Shown piece after piece: positions 13,370 through 20,174 of a DNA stretch of 20,174 nt. The DNA is from an uncultured Eubacteriales bacterium (GTDB lineage: Bacteria; Bacillota; Clostridia; Oscillospirales; Oscillospiraceae): assembly GCA_900543085.1 (NCBI GenBank), contig UQQF01000037.1, forward strand, positions 1-20,174, in the 5' to 3' direction. Under the pieces are notes generated by a model. The model was given only the letters and a program-made list of their open reading frames with translations. It did no database searches and was not told the DNA's origin. Made by a program: the position numbers and the translations under genes. Numbering within the stretch: the first letter of the stretch is position 1; every line of letters begins with the position of its first letter.

Positions 13370-14233
13370 GTGCCCGATGTATTCAGCCGGAGAGGCCTGC
13401 TCGCCGGGGCGGCGGGGGAGATCTCCGTCGGCATACGCGAACTGCTGAACATGGACATAGGCGGCATTTCGCTCGGCAATCTGCTGGCCGCGCTGGTCAT
13501 ATTCTTTGCCTGCCTGGTGCTCATACGGCTGTGCGTGCGCCTGCTCCGGAGGGCGCTGGACAAGACCACGCTGGACGCGCAGCTCAAGCGCGTGCTGGTC
13601 AGCGTGGTGCGGGCCGTGCTCTGGGTGACTGCGGTGCTGGTGATATTGGGTCAGCTCAACGTCTCCACGACCTCGCTGGTCGCGCTGGTGAGCGTGGCCG
13701 GACTGGCGCTTTCGCTCTCGCTGCAAAACACGCTCTCCAACGTCTTCGCGGGCGTGACGCTGCTGATGACGCGGCCGTTTGCGGTGGGCGACTTTGTCGA
13801 GACGGGCACGACCAGCGGCACGGTCACGCGCATGGGGCTTTTCTACGTCACCATGCTCACGGCCGACAACAAGGAGATACACGTCCCGAACAGCGACATA
13901 TCCGCCTCGCGCCTCACCAACTACACGGCCGAGCCCAGCCGCCGCGTGGATCTGAGCTTCGGGCTGGAGTACGCCTGCGACGCCGATGCGGTGCGCACCG
14001 CGCTGCTCGCCGCCGCGGCCGAGGACGAGCGCATCCTGCCCGACCCGGCGCCGAGCGTCGTGGTCAGCGCGTACCAGGCCAGCAGCGTGCAGTACACGCT
14101 CCGCGTCTGGGCGGCGACGGGCGACTACTGGAACGTCTATTACGCCCTGAACGAGAGCTCCCGCCGCCACCTCGAGGCCGCCGGGCTGAGCCTGGCCTTC
14201 GACCGCATGGACGTGCGGATAGTCAAAGAGTAA
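13370..14233 (+). CDS. MscS-family mechanosensitive channel
   Basis: MscS channels open under membrane tension to release solutes during osmotic downshift. The 287-residue protein has three hydrophobic segments at about 36-58, 75-96 and 101-131. The last contains the Gly/Ala-rich pore helix running into NTLSNVFAGVTLLMTRPFAVGDFVE (RPFAVGDFVE 135-144), the family hallmark. The cytoplasmic beta domain has VPNS (172-175), and a C-terminal alpha/beta domain follows. Length matches the small MscS type. The start is a GTG at 13370, supported by GGGGGTGATC seven nt upstream, a near-perfect anti-16S match, and by the absence of a good alternative ATG before the first membrane segment. It may share a transcript with the next gene, 67 nt downstream. 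Confidence 0.94.
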   Translation: MPDVFSRRGLLAGAAGEISVGIRELLNMDIGGISLGNLLAALVIFFACLVLIRLCVRLLRRALDKTTLDAQLKRVLVSVVRAVLWVTAVLVILGQLNVSTTSLVALVSVAGLALSLSLQNTLSNVFAGVTLLMTRPFAVGDFVETGTTSGTVTRMGLFYVTMLTADNKEIHVPNSDISASRLTNYTAEPSRRVDLSFGLEYACDADAVRTALLAAAAEDERILPDPAPSVVVSAYQASSVQYTLRVWAATGDYWNVYYALNESSRRHLEAAGLSLAFDRMDVRIVKE

Positions 14234-14300
14234 ATACCGCGCCCCTCAAAGCGGCGCGTAGTTAAAACGAGCTGAAAATCAACGATACGGAGGATTTGAC

Positions 14301-15995
14301 ATGGGCAAGAAGATAGTTATTGTCGGCGGCGTCGCCGGCGGCGCCACGGCTGCGGCCAGGCTCCGCCGCCTGGACGAGAGCGCGGAGATAGTCGTGCTGG
14401 AGCGCACGGGCTTTGTCTCCTACGCCAACTGCGGCCTGCCTTACTACGTGGGCGGCGTCATCAAGGAAAAGAGCGCGCTGACGCTCCAGTCCCCTGAGAG
14501 CTTCAGAATACGCTTCAACATAGACGTGCGCGTGCTCAGCGAGGTCACGGCCATAGACCGTGAGAACAAGACCGTCACGGTCAAAAACCTCGCCGACGGC
14601 AGCGAGTACACCGAGAGCTACGACAAGCTGATACTCTCCCCGGGCGCTAAGGCGATGGTGCCCGACACCCCGGGCGTGGACAGCCGCCGCGTGCTCAAGC
14701 TGCGCACCGTGGAGGACGCGCTGGAGATGCGCCGCATAGTGGAGGAGGAGAAGCCCTCTCGCGCCGTGGTCGTCGGCGGCGGCTTCATCGGCCTGGAGGC
14801 CGCGGAGAACCTCATGGAGGCCGGAGTTCAGGTTACGCTCTTGCAGCGCAGCGAGCAGGTGCTGCCGCCCCTGGACTGGGACATGGCCTGCGAGCTGCAC
14901 GACCACATGCGCAAAAAGGGTCTCGACCTGCGCTTCAAGCACTCCGTCGAGAGCTATGAGGAGATACCCGGCGGCGTGCGCGTGCACGTCGTGGGCAAGG
15001 AGAGCATAGACTGCTCCTTCGTCGTGCTGGCCGTCGGCGTGGTGCCGGAGAGCGAGCTGGCCAAGGCCGCCGGGCTTGCGCTCGGCCCCAAGGGCTCCAT
15101 CGACGTGGACAGCCACATGCGCACCAGCGACCCCGACATCTACGCCGTGGGCGACGCCGTGCCGGTGCTCGACCCGCTGACCGGCAAGCTCAAGCTCACC
15201 CCGCTGGCGGGACCTGCCAACAAGCAGGGGCGCATCGCCGCCGACAACATCTGCGGCATCGACAGCGAGTACAAGGGCACCATCGGCTCCACGGTAATCA
15301 AGGTCTTTGACCTCACCGCCGCCTGCACCGGTCTGAACGAAAAGGCCGCCAAGGCCGCCGGCATAGCCTACGAGCGCATCGTCGGCTACTGGGGCAACCA
15401 CGCCGGGTACTACCCCGGGGCGGAGAACATGCTGGTCAAGGTGCTCTTTGCGCCGGACACGGGCAGGATACTCGGCGCGCAGATAGTCGGATCCGCCGGA
15501 GTCGACAAGCGCATAGACGTCTTTGCCACCGCCATCCGCGCGGGACTCACCGGCGCCGACCTGGCCGAGCTGGAGCTGAGCTACGCCCCGCCCTACGGCA
15601 GCGCGAAGGATCCCGTCAACATGTGCGGCTTCATGATAGAGAACATCCGTGCCGGCATAGTCAAGCAGTTCCACTGGGATCAGGTCGCCGCCCTGCCGCG
15701 CGACGGCTCCGTCACGCTGCTGGACGTGCGCAACCCCGGCGAGTACGCGCGCGGCCACATCGACGGCGCTGTGAACATCGCCCTCGACGGCATACGCGAG
15801 CACCTCGGCGAGCTGGACAAGTCCAAGCCCGTCTACGTCAACTGCTTCAGCGGTATGCGCAGCTACATCGCCTGCCGGATACTCAGCGGCAACGGCTTCG
15901 ACTGCTATAACCTCAGCGGCGGCTGGCGCTTCTACGACCTCACGCAGCGCGGCAAGGCCGACAACGAGCACTACCCCTGCGGCGAGCGGAAGTGA
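14301..15995 (+). CDS. CoA-disulfide reductase-like flavoprotein with C-terminal rhodanese domain
   Basis: This FAD-dependent pyridine-nucleotide disulfide oxidoreductase probably reduces CoA disulfides, persulfides or polysulfides with NAD(P)H. The 564-residue fusion has the FAD site IVIVGGVAGGATAAARLRR at the N-terminus, the single redox cysteine C44 in SYANCGLPYYVGG, a second dinucleotide site VVVGGGFIGLEAAENL, and the FAD-closing TSDPDIYAVGDAV. The C-terminal rhodanese domain starts at about 470 (LLDVRNPGEYARGHIDGAVNI), with active-site C515 in CFSGMRS. This CoADR-RHD architecture is known for NADH-dependent persulfide/sulfur reductases. ACGGAGGATT gives a strong ribosome site. The malic enzyme gene begins within a few bases of its stop, so both are probably co-transcribed. 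The exact substrate is not decided by sequence. Confidence 0.93.
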   Translation: MGKKIVIVGGVAGGATAAARLRRLDESAEIVVLERTGFVSYANCGLPYYVGGVIKEKSALTLQSPESFRIRFNIDVRVLSEVTAIDRENKTVTVKNLADGSEYTESYDKLILSPGAKAMVPDTPGVDSRRVLKLRTVEDALEMRRIVEEEKPSRAVVVGGGFIGLEAAENLMEAGVQVTLLQRSEQVLPPLDWDMACELHDHMRKKGLDLRFKHSVESYEEIPGGVRVHVVGKESIDCSFVVLAVGVVPESELAKAAGLALGPKGSIDVDSHMRTSDPDIYAVGDAVPVLDPLTGKLKLTPLAGPANKQGRIAADNICGIDSEYKGTIGSTVIKVFDLTAACTGLNEKAAKAAGIAYERIVGYWGNHAGYYPGAENMLVKVLFAPDTGRILGAQIVGSAGVDKRIDVFATAIRAGLTGADLAELELSYAPPYGSAKDPVNMCGFMIENIRAGIVKQFHWDQVAALPRDGSVTLLDVRNPGEYARGHIDGAVNIALDGIREHLGELDKSKPVYVNCFSGMRSYIACRILSGNGFDCYNLSGGWRFYDLTQRGKADNEHYPCGERK

Positions 15996-16000
15996 GCGCC

Positions 16001-17170
16001 ATGGACTACAACGCGCTCGCGCTGGAGCTGCACGGCAAGCACCGAGGAAAAATAGAGATAAAAGGGAAAGTCCCGGTCAAAGACCGGGACGATCTCTCCA
16101 CGGCCTACACTCCCGGCGTGGCCGAGCCGTGCCGGCGCATCGCCGCCGAGCCGGACGCGGTGTGGGAGTACACGACCAAGGGCAACATGGTCGCCGTCGT
16201 GACCGACGGCACCGCCGTGCTCGGCCTGGGGGACATCGGACCGCTGGCCGCCCTGCCCGTCATGGAGGGCAAGGCGCTGCTGTTCAAGGAGTTCGCCGGC
16301 GTCGACGCGGTGCCCGTCTGCCTGGACACAAAGGACGCCGGGGAGATCGTCGCCGCGGTGAAGGCCATCGCGCCCACCTACGGCGGCATCAACCTCGAGG
16401 ACATAAGCGCGCCCCGGTGCTTTGAGATAGAGCGGGAGCTCATCTCCGCGCTGGACATACCCGTTTTCCACGACGACCAGCACGGCACGGCCATCGTCGT
16501 CTCCGCCGCGCTGACCAACGCGCTTAAACTGTCGGGGCGGGAACTTAATTCCGCCCGCATCGTCATAAACGGACCGGGGGCAGCGGGCACCGCTATAACC
16601 AGGATGTTGCTGGCTCTCGGCGCGCGCGACGTCGTGGTCTGCGACAGGCGCGGAGCCATATACGCCGGGCGCGAGGGCGTCACCGGGCACAAGGCCGAGC
16701 TGGCCGCGCAGACCAATCCGCGCGGCGTCGCCGGCACGCTCGCCGACGCGCTTGCGGGCGCGGACGTGTTCATCGGCGTGTCCTCGGCGAACCTTGTGAC
16801 GCGCGACATGGTTAAGTCTATGGCCGCTCGGCCTATAATCTTTGCGATGGCCAATCCCACGCCGGAGATCAGCTACGCCGACGCGCTGGACGCCGGAGCC
16901 TACATCGTGGGCACCGGCAGGAGCGACTGTCCCAACCAGATAAACAACGTTCTGGCCTTCCCGGGCGTCTTCCGCGGAGCTCTGGACGTGCGCGCAAGGG
17001 AGATAAACACGGCCATGAAGGCCGCCGCCGTGCGCGCGCTGGCCGGATTCGTCGGCGACAATCTCAGCCGCAAGCACATCATCCCCGGCGCGTTCGAGCC
17101 GGGAGTGGCCGAGGCGGTGGCTCGCGCCGTGGCCGAGGCCGCGCGTGAGAGCGGGGCGGCGAGGCTATGA
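16001..17170 (+). CDS. Malic enzyme, NAD(P)-dependent, oxaloacetate-decarboxylating
   Basis: Malic enzyme oxidises and decarboxylates malate to pyruvate. The 389-residue product is the short bacterial form without a phosphotransacetylase domain. Visible sites are [10 protein letters not shown] with catalytic Tyr36, [13 protein letters not shown] with Lys91, the divalent-metal ligands in [10 protein letters not shown] (E133, D134) and VFHDDQHGT (D158, D159), and the nucleotide-binding GPGAAGTAI (191-199), which ends in VVVCDRRG. The Asp after the second strand favours NAD, though this is only an indication. ATG at 16001 matches the common family start (MDYN); a GTG at 15992 that overlaps the preceding stop would add three residues and is an alternative. 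The gene overlaps the fumarase alpha gene by 4 nt. Confidence 0.95.
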   Translation: MDYNALALELHGKHRGKIEIKGKVPVKDRDDLSTAYTPGVAEPCRRIAAEPDAVWEYTTKGNMVAVVTDGTAVLGLGDIGPLAALPVMEGKALLFKEFAGVDAVPVCLDTKDAGEIVAAVKAIAPTYGGINLEDISAPRCFEIERELISALDIPVFHDDQHGTAIVVSAALTNALKLSGRELNSARIVINGPGAAGTAITRMLLALGARDVVVCDRRGAIYAGREGVTGHKAELAAQTNPRGVAGTLADALAGADVFIGVSSANLVTRDMVKSMAARPIIFAMANPTPEISYADALDAGAYIVGTGRSDCPNQINNVLAFPGVFRGALDVRAREINTAMKAAAVRALAGFVGDNLSRKHIIPGAFEPGVAEAVARAVAEAARESGAARL

Positions 17171-18009
17171 GAGAGCTGCACGCCGCCGAGATAACCGAGG
17201 CCGTCGCCCGGCTGTGCATCCAGGCCAACACGCGCCTTAGCTCGGACGCCGAGGCGGCGCTGCGCGACGCGTGCGCGCGCGAGCCGTGGCCGGGCGCGAA
17301 GGGGATACTGTCTGACCTCTGCGCCAACCTCGACCTGGCGCGCGAGACCGGCCTGCCCATCTGCCAGGACACGGGGCTTGTCACCGTGTTCGCCGAGCTG
17401 GGGCAGGACGTGCATATCACGGGCGGAGACTTTGAGTCCGCCGTACAGGAGGGTGTGCGGCGCGGCTACGCAGAGGGATACCTGCGCAAGAGCGTGGTCT
17501 CCGACCCGCTGCGCCGTGTGAACACCGGTGACAACACGCCCGCGGCCGTCTGCGTGCGCATCGTCCCCGGCGAGCACGTGAAGCTCACCGTGTCGCCCAA
17601 GGGCGCGGGGAGCGAGAACATGTGCCGGGTCAAGATGCTCACGCCGGCCATGGGCGAGGCCGGTGTGCGCGAGTTCGTGCTGGACACGGTGCGCGCCGCA
17701 GGGGGGAACCCCTGCCCGCCCATCGTCGTCGGAGTGGGCATAGGCGGCGGCTTTGACAGCGTCGCCGCGCTCGCCCGCAGGGCGCTGCTGCGCCCGCTGG
17801 ACAGCTCAAACGGCGACGAGTTCTACGCCGCGATGGAGCGCGAGCTGCTCGCGGCCATAAACGCCACCGGCATAGGCCCGCAGGGGCTGGGCGGCGCCAC
17901 AACGGCGCTGGCCGTGCTCGTCGAGGCCGCGCCGACGCACATAGCCATGCTCCCGGCCGCCGTGTGCATCTGCTGCCACGCCGACCGCCACGCCGGGGAG
18001 GTGCTCTGA
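17167..18009 (+). CDS. Class I fumarate hydratase, alpha (catalytic) subunit
   Basis: This is the [4Fe-4S] half of the oxygen-sensitive two-subunit fumarase or related hydro-lyase, which interconverts fumarate and malate. The 280-residue product has cluster cysteines at C66 (PICQDTG), C183 (NPCPP) and within the C-terminal group CICCHADRH (267-270), plus SPKGAGSENMCR, GVGIGGGFDSVA and GPQGLGGATTALAV. L(+)-tartrate dehydratase alpha is a close relative, but adjacency to malic enzyme favours fumarase. The start overlaps the malic enzyme stop as ATGA, and the stop shares a base with the beta-subunit start, so the three products are very likely translationally coupled and made in proportion. Confidence 0.94.
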   Translation: MRELHAAEITEAVARLCIQANTRLSSDAEAALRDACAREPWPGAKGILSDLCANLDLARETGLPICQDTGLVTVFAELGQDVHITGGDFESAVQEGVRRGYAEGYLRKSVVSDPLRRVNTGDNTPAAVCVRIVPGEHVKLTVSPKGAGSENMCRVKMLTPAMGEAGVREFVLDTVRAAGGNPCPPIVVGVGIGGGFDSVAALARRALLRPLDSSNGDEFYAAMERELLAAINATGIGPQGLGGATTALAVLVEAAPTHIAMLPAAVCICCHADRHAGEVL

Positions 18010-18578
18010 TGGACGCTATACGTCTCAGCGTGCCCGCGCCGGCGGAGGACATACTCGCCCTGCGCGCCGGGCAGCGCGTGCTGCTGTCCGGCACCGTGTA
18101 CACCGCGCGCGACGCGGCCCACAGGCGCATGGTGGAGCTGCTGGAGCGCGGCGAAGCCCTGCCGTTCGAGCTATCCGGCGCCGCGATATACTACTGCGGC
18201 CCGGCTCCCGCGCCTCCCGGGCGCGTCATCGGCTCCGCCGGACCCACGACCAGCGGACGCATGGACGCATACGCGCCGCTGCTGATAGCGCGCGGACTGC
18301 GGCTGATGATAGGCAAGGGGCCGCGCAGCCAACCCGTCCTGGACGCGATGCGCGGCCACGGCGCGGCCTACCTCGCCGCCGCCGGAGGAGCCGGGGCGCT
18401 GCTGGCCTCGTGCGTGACGGAGTGCGAGCTCGTGGCCTGGCCGGAGCTCGGCCCGGAGGCCGTGCGCCGCCTGACCGTGCGCGACATGCCGCTGACCGTC
18501 GCCGCCGACGCACATGGGGGGAACCTATATATCACAGGCCCGGCGGCCTGGCTGGAGAACTCAGCCGCCGAGGGCTGA
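18009..18578 (+). CDS. Class I fumarate hydratase, beta subunit
   Basis: The beta subunit completes the substrate pocket of the two-component fumarase. The 189-residue protein starts MDAIRLSVP and has the signatures LLSGTVYTARDAAHRRM, YYCGPAP, GSAGPTTSGRMD, IGKG and AAAGGAGALLA, and it ends with WPELGPEAVRRLTVRDMPL...DAHG. Length is normal. An in-frame ATG at 17964 would place 15 residues of shadow sequence in front, whereas 18009 forms a one-base TGATG overlap with the alpha subunit and gives the family N-terminus. With malic enzyme upstream, the three genes form a fumarate-malate-pyruvate module. Confidence 0.95.
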   Translation: MDAIRLSVPAPAEDILALRAGQRVLLSGTVYTARDAAHRRMVELLERGEALPFELSGAAIYYCGPAPAPPGRVIGSAGPTTSGRMDAYAPLLIARGLRLMIGKGPRSQPVLDAMRGHGAAYLAAAGGAGALLASCVTECELVAWPELGPEAVRRLTVRDMPLTVAADAHGGNLYITGPAAWLENSAAEG

Positions 18579-18603
18579 GTATTTACGCAAAGGAAAGATA
18601 ACC

Positions 18604-19539
18604 ATGGCAAAGCGAGGAAATCACAGCCGCCGCGGCTCAAGCGGGAGCGCGACCGCGGTAAAGATAGTGCTCCTTGTCTGCGTGCTGCTGGTATTGGTCG
18701 CGGCGGGCTCGTCGCTGTTTTCCGGCAGGCCGGACGTCACGGAGCCGCCGGTCTACTCACCGACGCCGCCGGCCACGAGCGCGGACGCCATATCCGGCAC
18801 TCCCGGCGGGGAGGAGCCGGCCGCGACGCCCGGAGCCACGCCGGGGACTTCTCCCGGCGCCAGACCCAGCCGTCGCCCCAATTCCAACATACCCGCCAAC
18901 ACCGCCGCGGGCGTAGGCGCCAATCTCTCGGTCACGGTGCCCGAGAACAACAGCGTGGACGACAACTACTTCGCCGACGCCGTGTTCGTGGGCGACTCCC
19001 GCGTCGAGGGCTTCAGGCGAAACTCCGGACTGAGCGTCACGCCGCAGTTCTTCTGCAGCGTGGGCATGAACGTCTCCAAAGCGCTGAGCGACGCGGTCAT
19101 TCCGTTCAACGGCCAGTACACCACGGTCGTAAACGCGCTGAGGCAGGCCGAGTACGGCAAGGTCTACCTGATGTTCGGCCTCAACGAGCTGGGCTGGGTG
19201 TATGAGAGCGTGTTTGCGGATTACTACGGACAGCTCATCGACGCTATACGCGAGACGCACCCGGACGCCACGATATACGTGCAGTCCATCATCCCCGTCA
19301 GCAAGTGGAAGGAGACAAACGACTCTAAAAACGGCGTGTACACCAACGCCAACGTCATGCGCCTCCAGAAGGCGCTGTGCGACATGTGCGAGGAAAAGCA
19401 GGTCAACTACGTCAACGTGGCCGAGGTCATGCAGGACGGAGAGGGCTATCTCTACAGCGACGCCACGGATGACGGCGTGCACCTCAACGCCGCCTACTGC
19501 AAAAAGTGGACGGAATATCTCAAAACACACACGGTTTGA
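18604..19539 (+). CDS. Membrane-anchored SGNH/GDSL-type hydrolase
   Basis: This is probably an extracytoplasmic esterase or acyltransferase-like enzyme acting on cell-surface polymers; its substrate is unknown. The 311-residue protein has a basic cytoplasmic N-terminus, one transmembrane segment at about 19-37 and a Pro/Thr/Ser/Gly-rich linker at 41-115. The SGNH domain follows: block I FVGDSRVEG (nucleophile S132), block II Gly in CSVGMNV, block III FGLNELGW (Asn194), and block V DDGVHLN (D290, H293). The start at 18604 follows AAAGGAAAG and places the basic residues directly before the membrane segment; ATG at 18514 lies inside the fumarase gene. It lies 25 nt after fumarase and 14 nt before a DUF4358 lipoprotein, which suggests a functional pair with the latter. 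Confidence 0.9.
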   Translation: MAKRGNHSRRGSSGSATAVKIVLLVCVLLVLVAAGSSLFSGRPDVTEPPVYSPTPPATSADAISGTPGGEEPAATPGATPGTSPGARPSRRPNSNIPANTAAGVGANLSVTVPENNSVDDNYFADAVFVGDSRVEGFRRNSGLSVTPQFFCSVGMNVSKALSDAVIPFNGQYTTVVNALRQAEYGKVYLMFGLNELGWVYESVFADYYGQLIDAIRETHPDATIYVQSIIPVSKWKETNDSKNGVYTNANVMRLQKALCDMCEEKQVNYVNVAEVMQDGEGYLYSDATDDGVHLNAAYCKKWTEYLKTHTV

Positions 19540-19553
19540 GGAGGAAATGAAAA

Positions 19554-20021
19554 ATGAAGAAACTCACGCGCGCAGCGGCGCTGGTCATGGCGCTGGCGCT
19601 CTGCCTCGCCCTCGCCGCCTGCGGCGGCGGTGACGCCAAGACCATCGACATAAACGCCCTGGCCGAGGAAATAGTCAACGCCTCCACCTTCGGCGAGGAG
19701 ATGAACCAGCTCGACAGCAGCGTGGCGCTCGGCATCTACGGCTGCGCCGAGGGCACCAGCGTCGCCGCCTACGCGGGCGCAATGGCCACCGCCGAGGAGG
19801 TCGCCGTCTTCGACTGCGGCACCGCCGAGGCCGCCGAAGCCCTGGTCGGCACGCTCGAGCAGCGCAACCAGACGCGCATAGGCCAGTACGAGAGCTACGA
19901 CCCCGAGGAGGTTCCCAAGCTCGAGAACGCCCTTATTACCAGCAGCGGCCAGTACGTGGTCCTGCTGGTGGCCACCGACCCGAGCGGCGGCCGCACCGCC
20001 GTTGAAAAAGCCTTCGGCTGA
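19554..20021 (+). CDS. DUF4358-type lipoprotein
   Basis: The function is unknown. The 155-residue product is a clear lipoprotein: basic N-terminus (MKKLTR), hydrophobic core, and lipobox LAAC with lipidated Cys23. The mature part has the features of clostridial DUF4358 proteins: an N-terminal LAEEIVNASTFGEEMNQLD helix region, a central Ala/Glu-rich helix (GTAEAAEALVGTLEQR), and the closing SSGQYVVLLVATDPS strand followed by AVEKAFG. GAGGAGG lies 9 nt before ATG 19554. A nearer ATG at 19547 is in another frame and gives no signal peptide. It is translated just after the SGNH hydrolase, and such pairings occur in Clostridia, so it may help that enzyme in surface modification; this is inference. 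Confidence 0.85.
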   Translation: MKKLTRAAALVMALALCLALAACGGGDAKTIDINALAEEIVNASTFGEEMNQLDSSVALGIYGCAEGTSVAAYAGAMATAEEVAVFDCGTAEAAEALVGTLEQRNQTRIGQYESYDPEEVPKLENALITSSGQYVVLLVATDPSGGRTAVEKAFG

Positions 20022-20032
20022 GAAATGAGCAC

Positions 20033-20061
20033 AGAGCCGCTCCGGTCTCCGGAGCGGCTCT
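20033..20061 (+). terminator. Hairpin terminator after the DUF4358 gene
   Basis: A perfect 13-bp stem (AGAGCCGCTCCGG / CCGGAGCGGCTCT) with a TCT loop lies 12 nt after the stop codon. A TTTT run comes 8 nt later, which is weak spacing for an intrinsic terminator, but stem strength and position fit. Confidence 0.65.
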
Positions 20062-20079
20062 CTCAGCTTTTCAAAAAAG

Positions 20080-20162
20080 CCTCGTAGAGTTTCGCGCCCT
20101 ATGGGCGCGAAAGGGACTGGGATCATTTTCGGCGGCGGCGTGTACGTCGCCGAAAATACTTC
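20080..20162 (+). repeat. 83-bp dispersed repeat, copy B
   Basis: This is the inverted partner of 12336-12418, with 82 of 83 identical positions. It contains hairpin TTTCGCGCCC / GGGCGCGAAA (20090-20112) and the ATTTTCGGCG / CGCCGAAAAT pair. It follows the terminator hairpin and an A-rich tract behind the lipoprotein gene. Similarity stops after AATACTTC at 20162, 12 bases before the window ends. Confidence 0.9.
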
Positions 20163-20174
20163 GGGTTCCCGATG

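Noticed and set aside
19547..19633. Alternative ATG for the DUF4358 gene
   Set aside because: It is in another frame, is closer to the ribosome site, but yields a short Arg-rich peptide instead of a signal peptide with a lipobox.

Overview
The window looks like the left end of a contig from a high-G+C, anaerobic member of the Clostridia, probably an Oscillospiraceae/Ruminococcaceae-type gut bacterium. This is inferred from the gene set: a Firmicutes-type yggS-sepF-divIVA-ileS-lspA-rluD cluster, endonuclease-type MutL, clostridial Hfq behind miaA, rubredoxin, an oxygen-labile two-subunit fumarase, CoA-disulfide-reductase-like and DUF4358 proteins. Composition agrees: G+C is very high by eye, yet AUA is the most used isoleucine codon in many genes. 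Bases 1-27 are not genomic. They match the end of the Illumina Nextera/Tn5 adapter.

Layout. 28-3140: mutL (+) and, convergent to it, a DegV-family fatty-acid-binding protein (-). 3141-12153: a long co-directional run of miaA, hfq, an HlyD-like membrane protein, yggS, sepF, divIVA, ileS, lspA and an RluD-type pseudouridine synthase. Gaps are short or the genes overlap (TAATG, ATGA), so they are probably several linked transcription units for RNA modification and translation, cell division and envelope maturation. 12154-12512: no gene, but a dense array of palindromes that includes one copy of an 83-bp dispersed repeat. 12513-13181 (-): a short rubredoxin gene and a NifX/NifB-type iron-cluster-binding protein with a His/Cys-rich tail. 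13370-20021 (+): an MscS channel; a CoA-disulfide reductase/rhodanese fusion; malic enzyme and the two fumarase subunits (fumarate to malate to pyruvate); then a membrane-anchored SGNH hydrolase with a DUF4358 lipoprotein. A second, inverted copy of the 83-bp repeat (82/83 identical) lies at 20080-20162, 12 bases before the end of the window.

Most genes are conserved housekeeping genes. The less ordinary parts are the modular palindromic repeat, the 160-residue disordered tail on LspA, near-absence of AUA codons in ileS in an otherwise AUA-rich neighbourhood, a perfect 22-nt palindrome over the promoter of the NifX-like gene, and the SGNH/DUF4358 surface pair. I found no convincing defence system, CRISPR array, insertion sequence, tRNA or rRNA.
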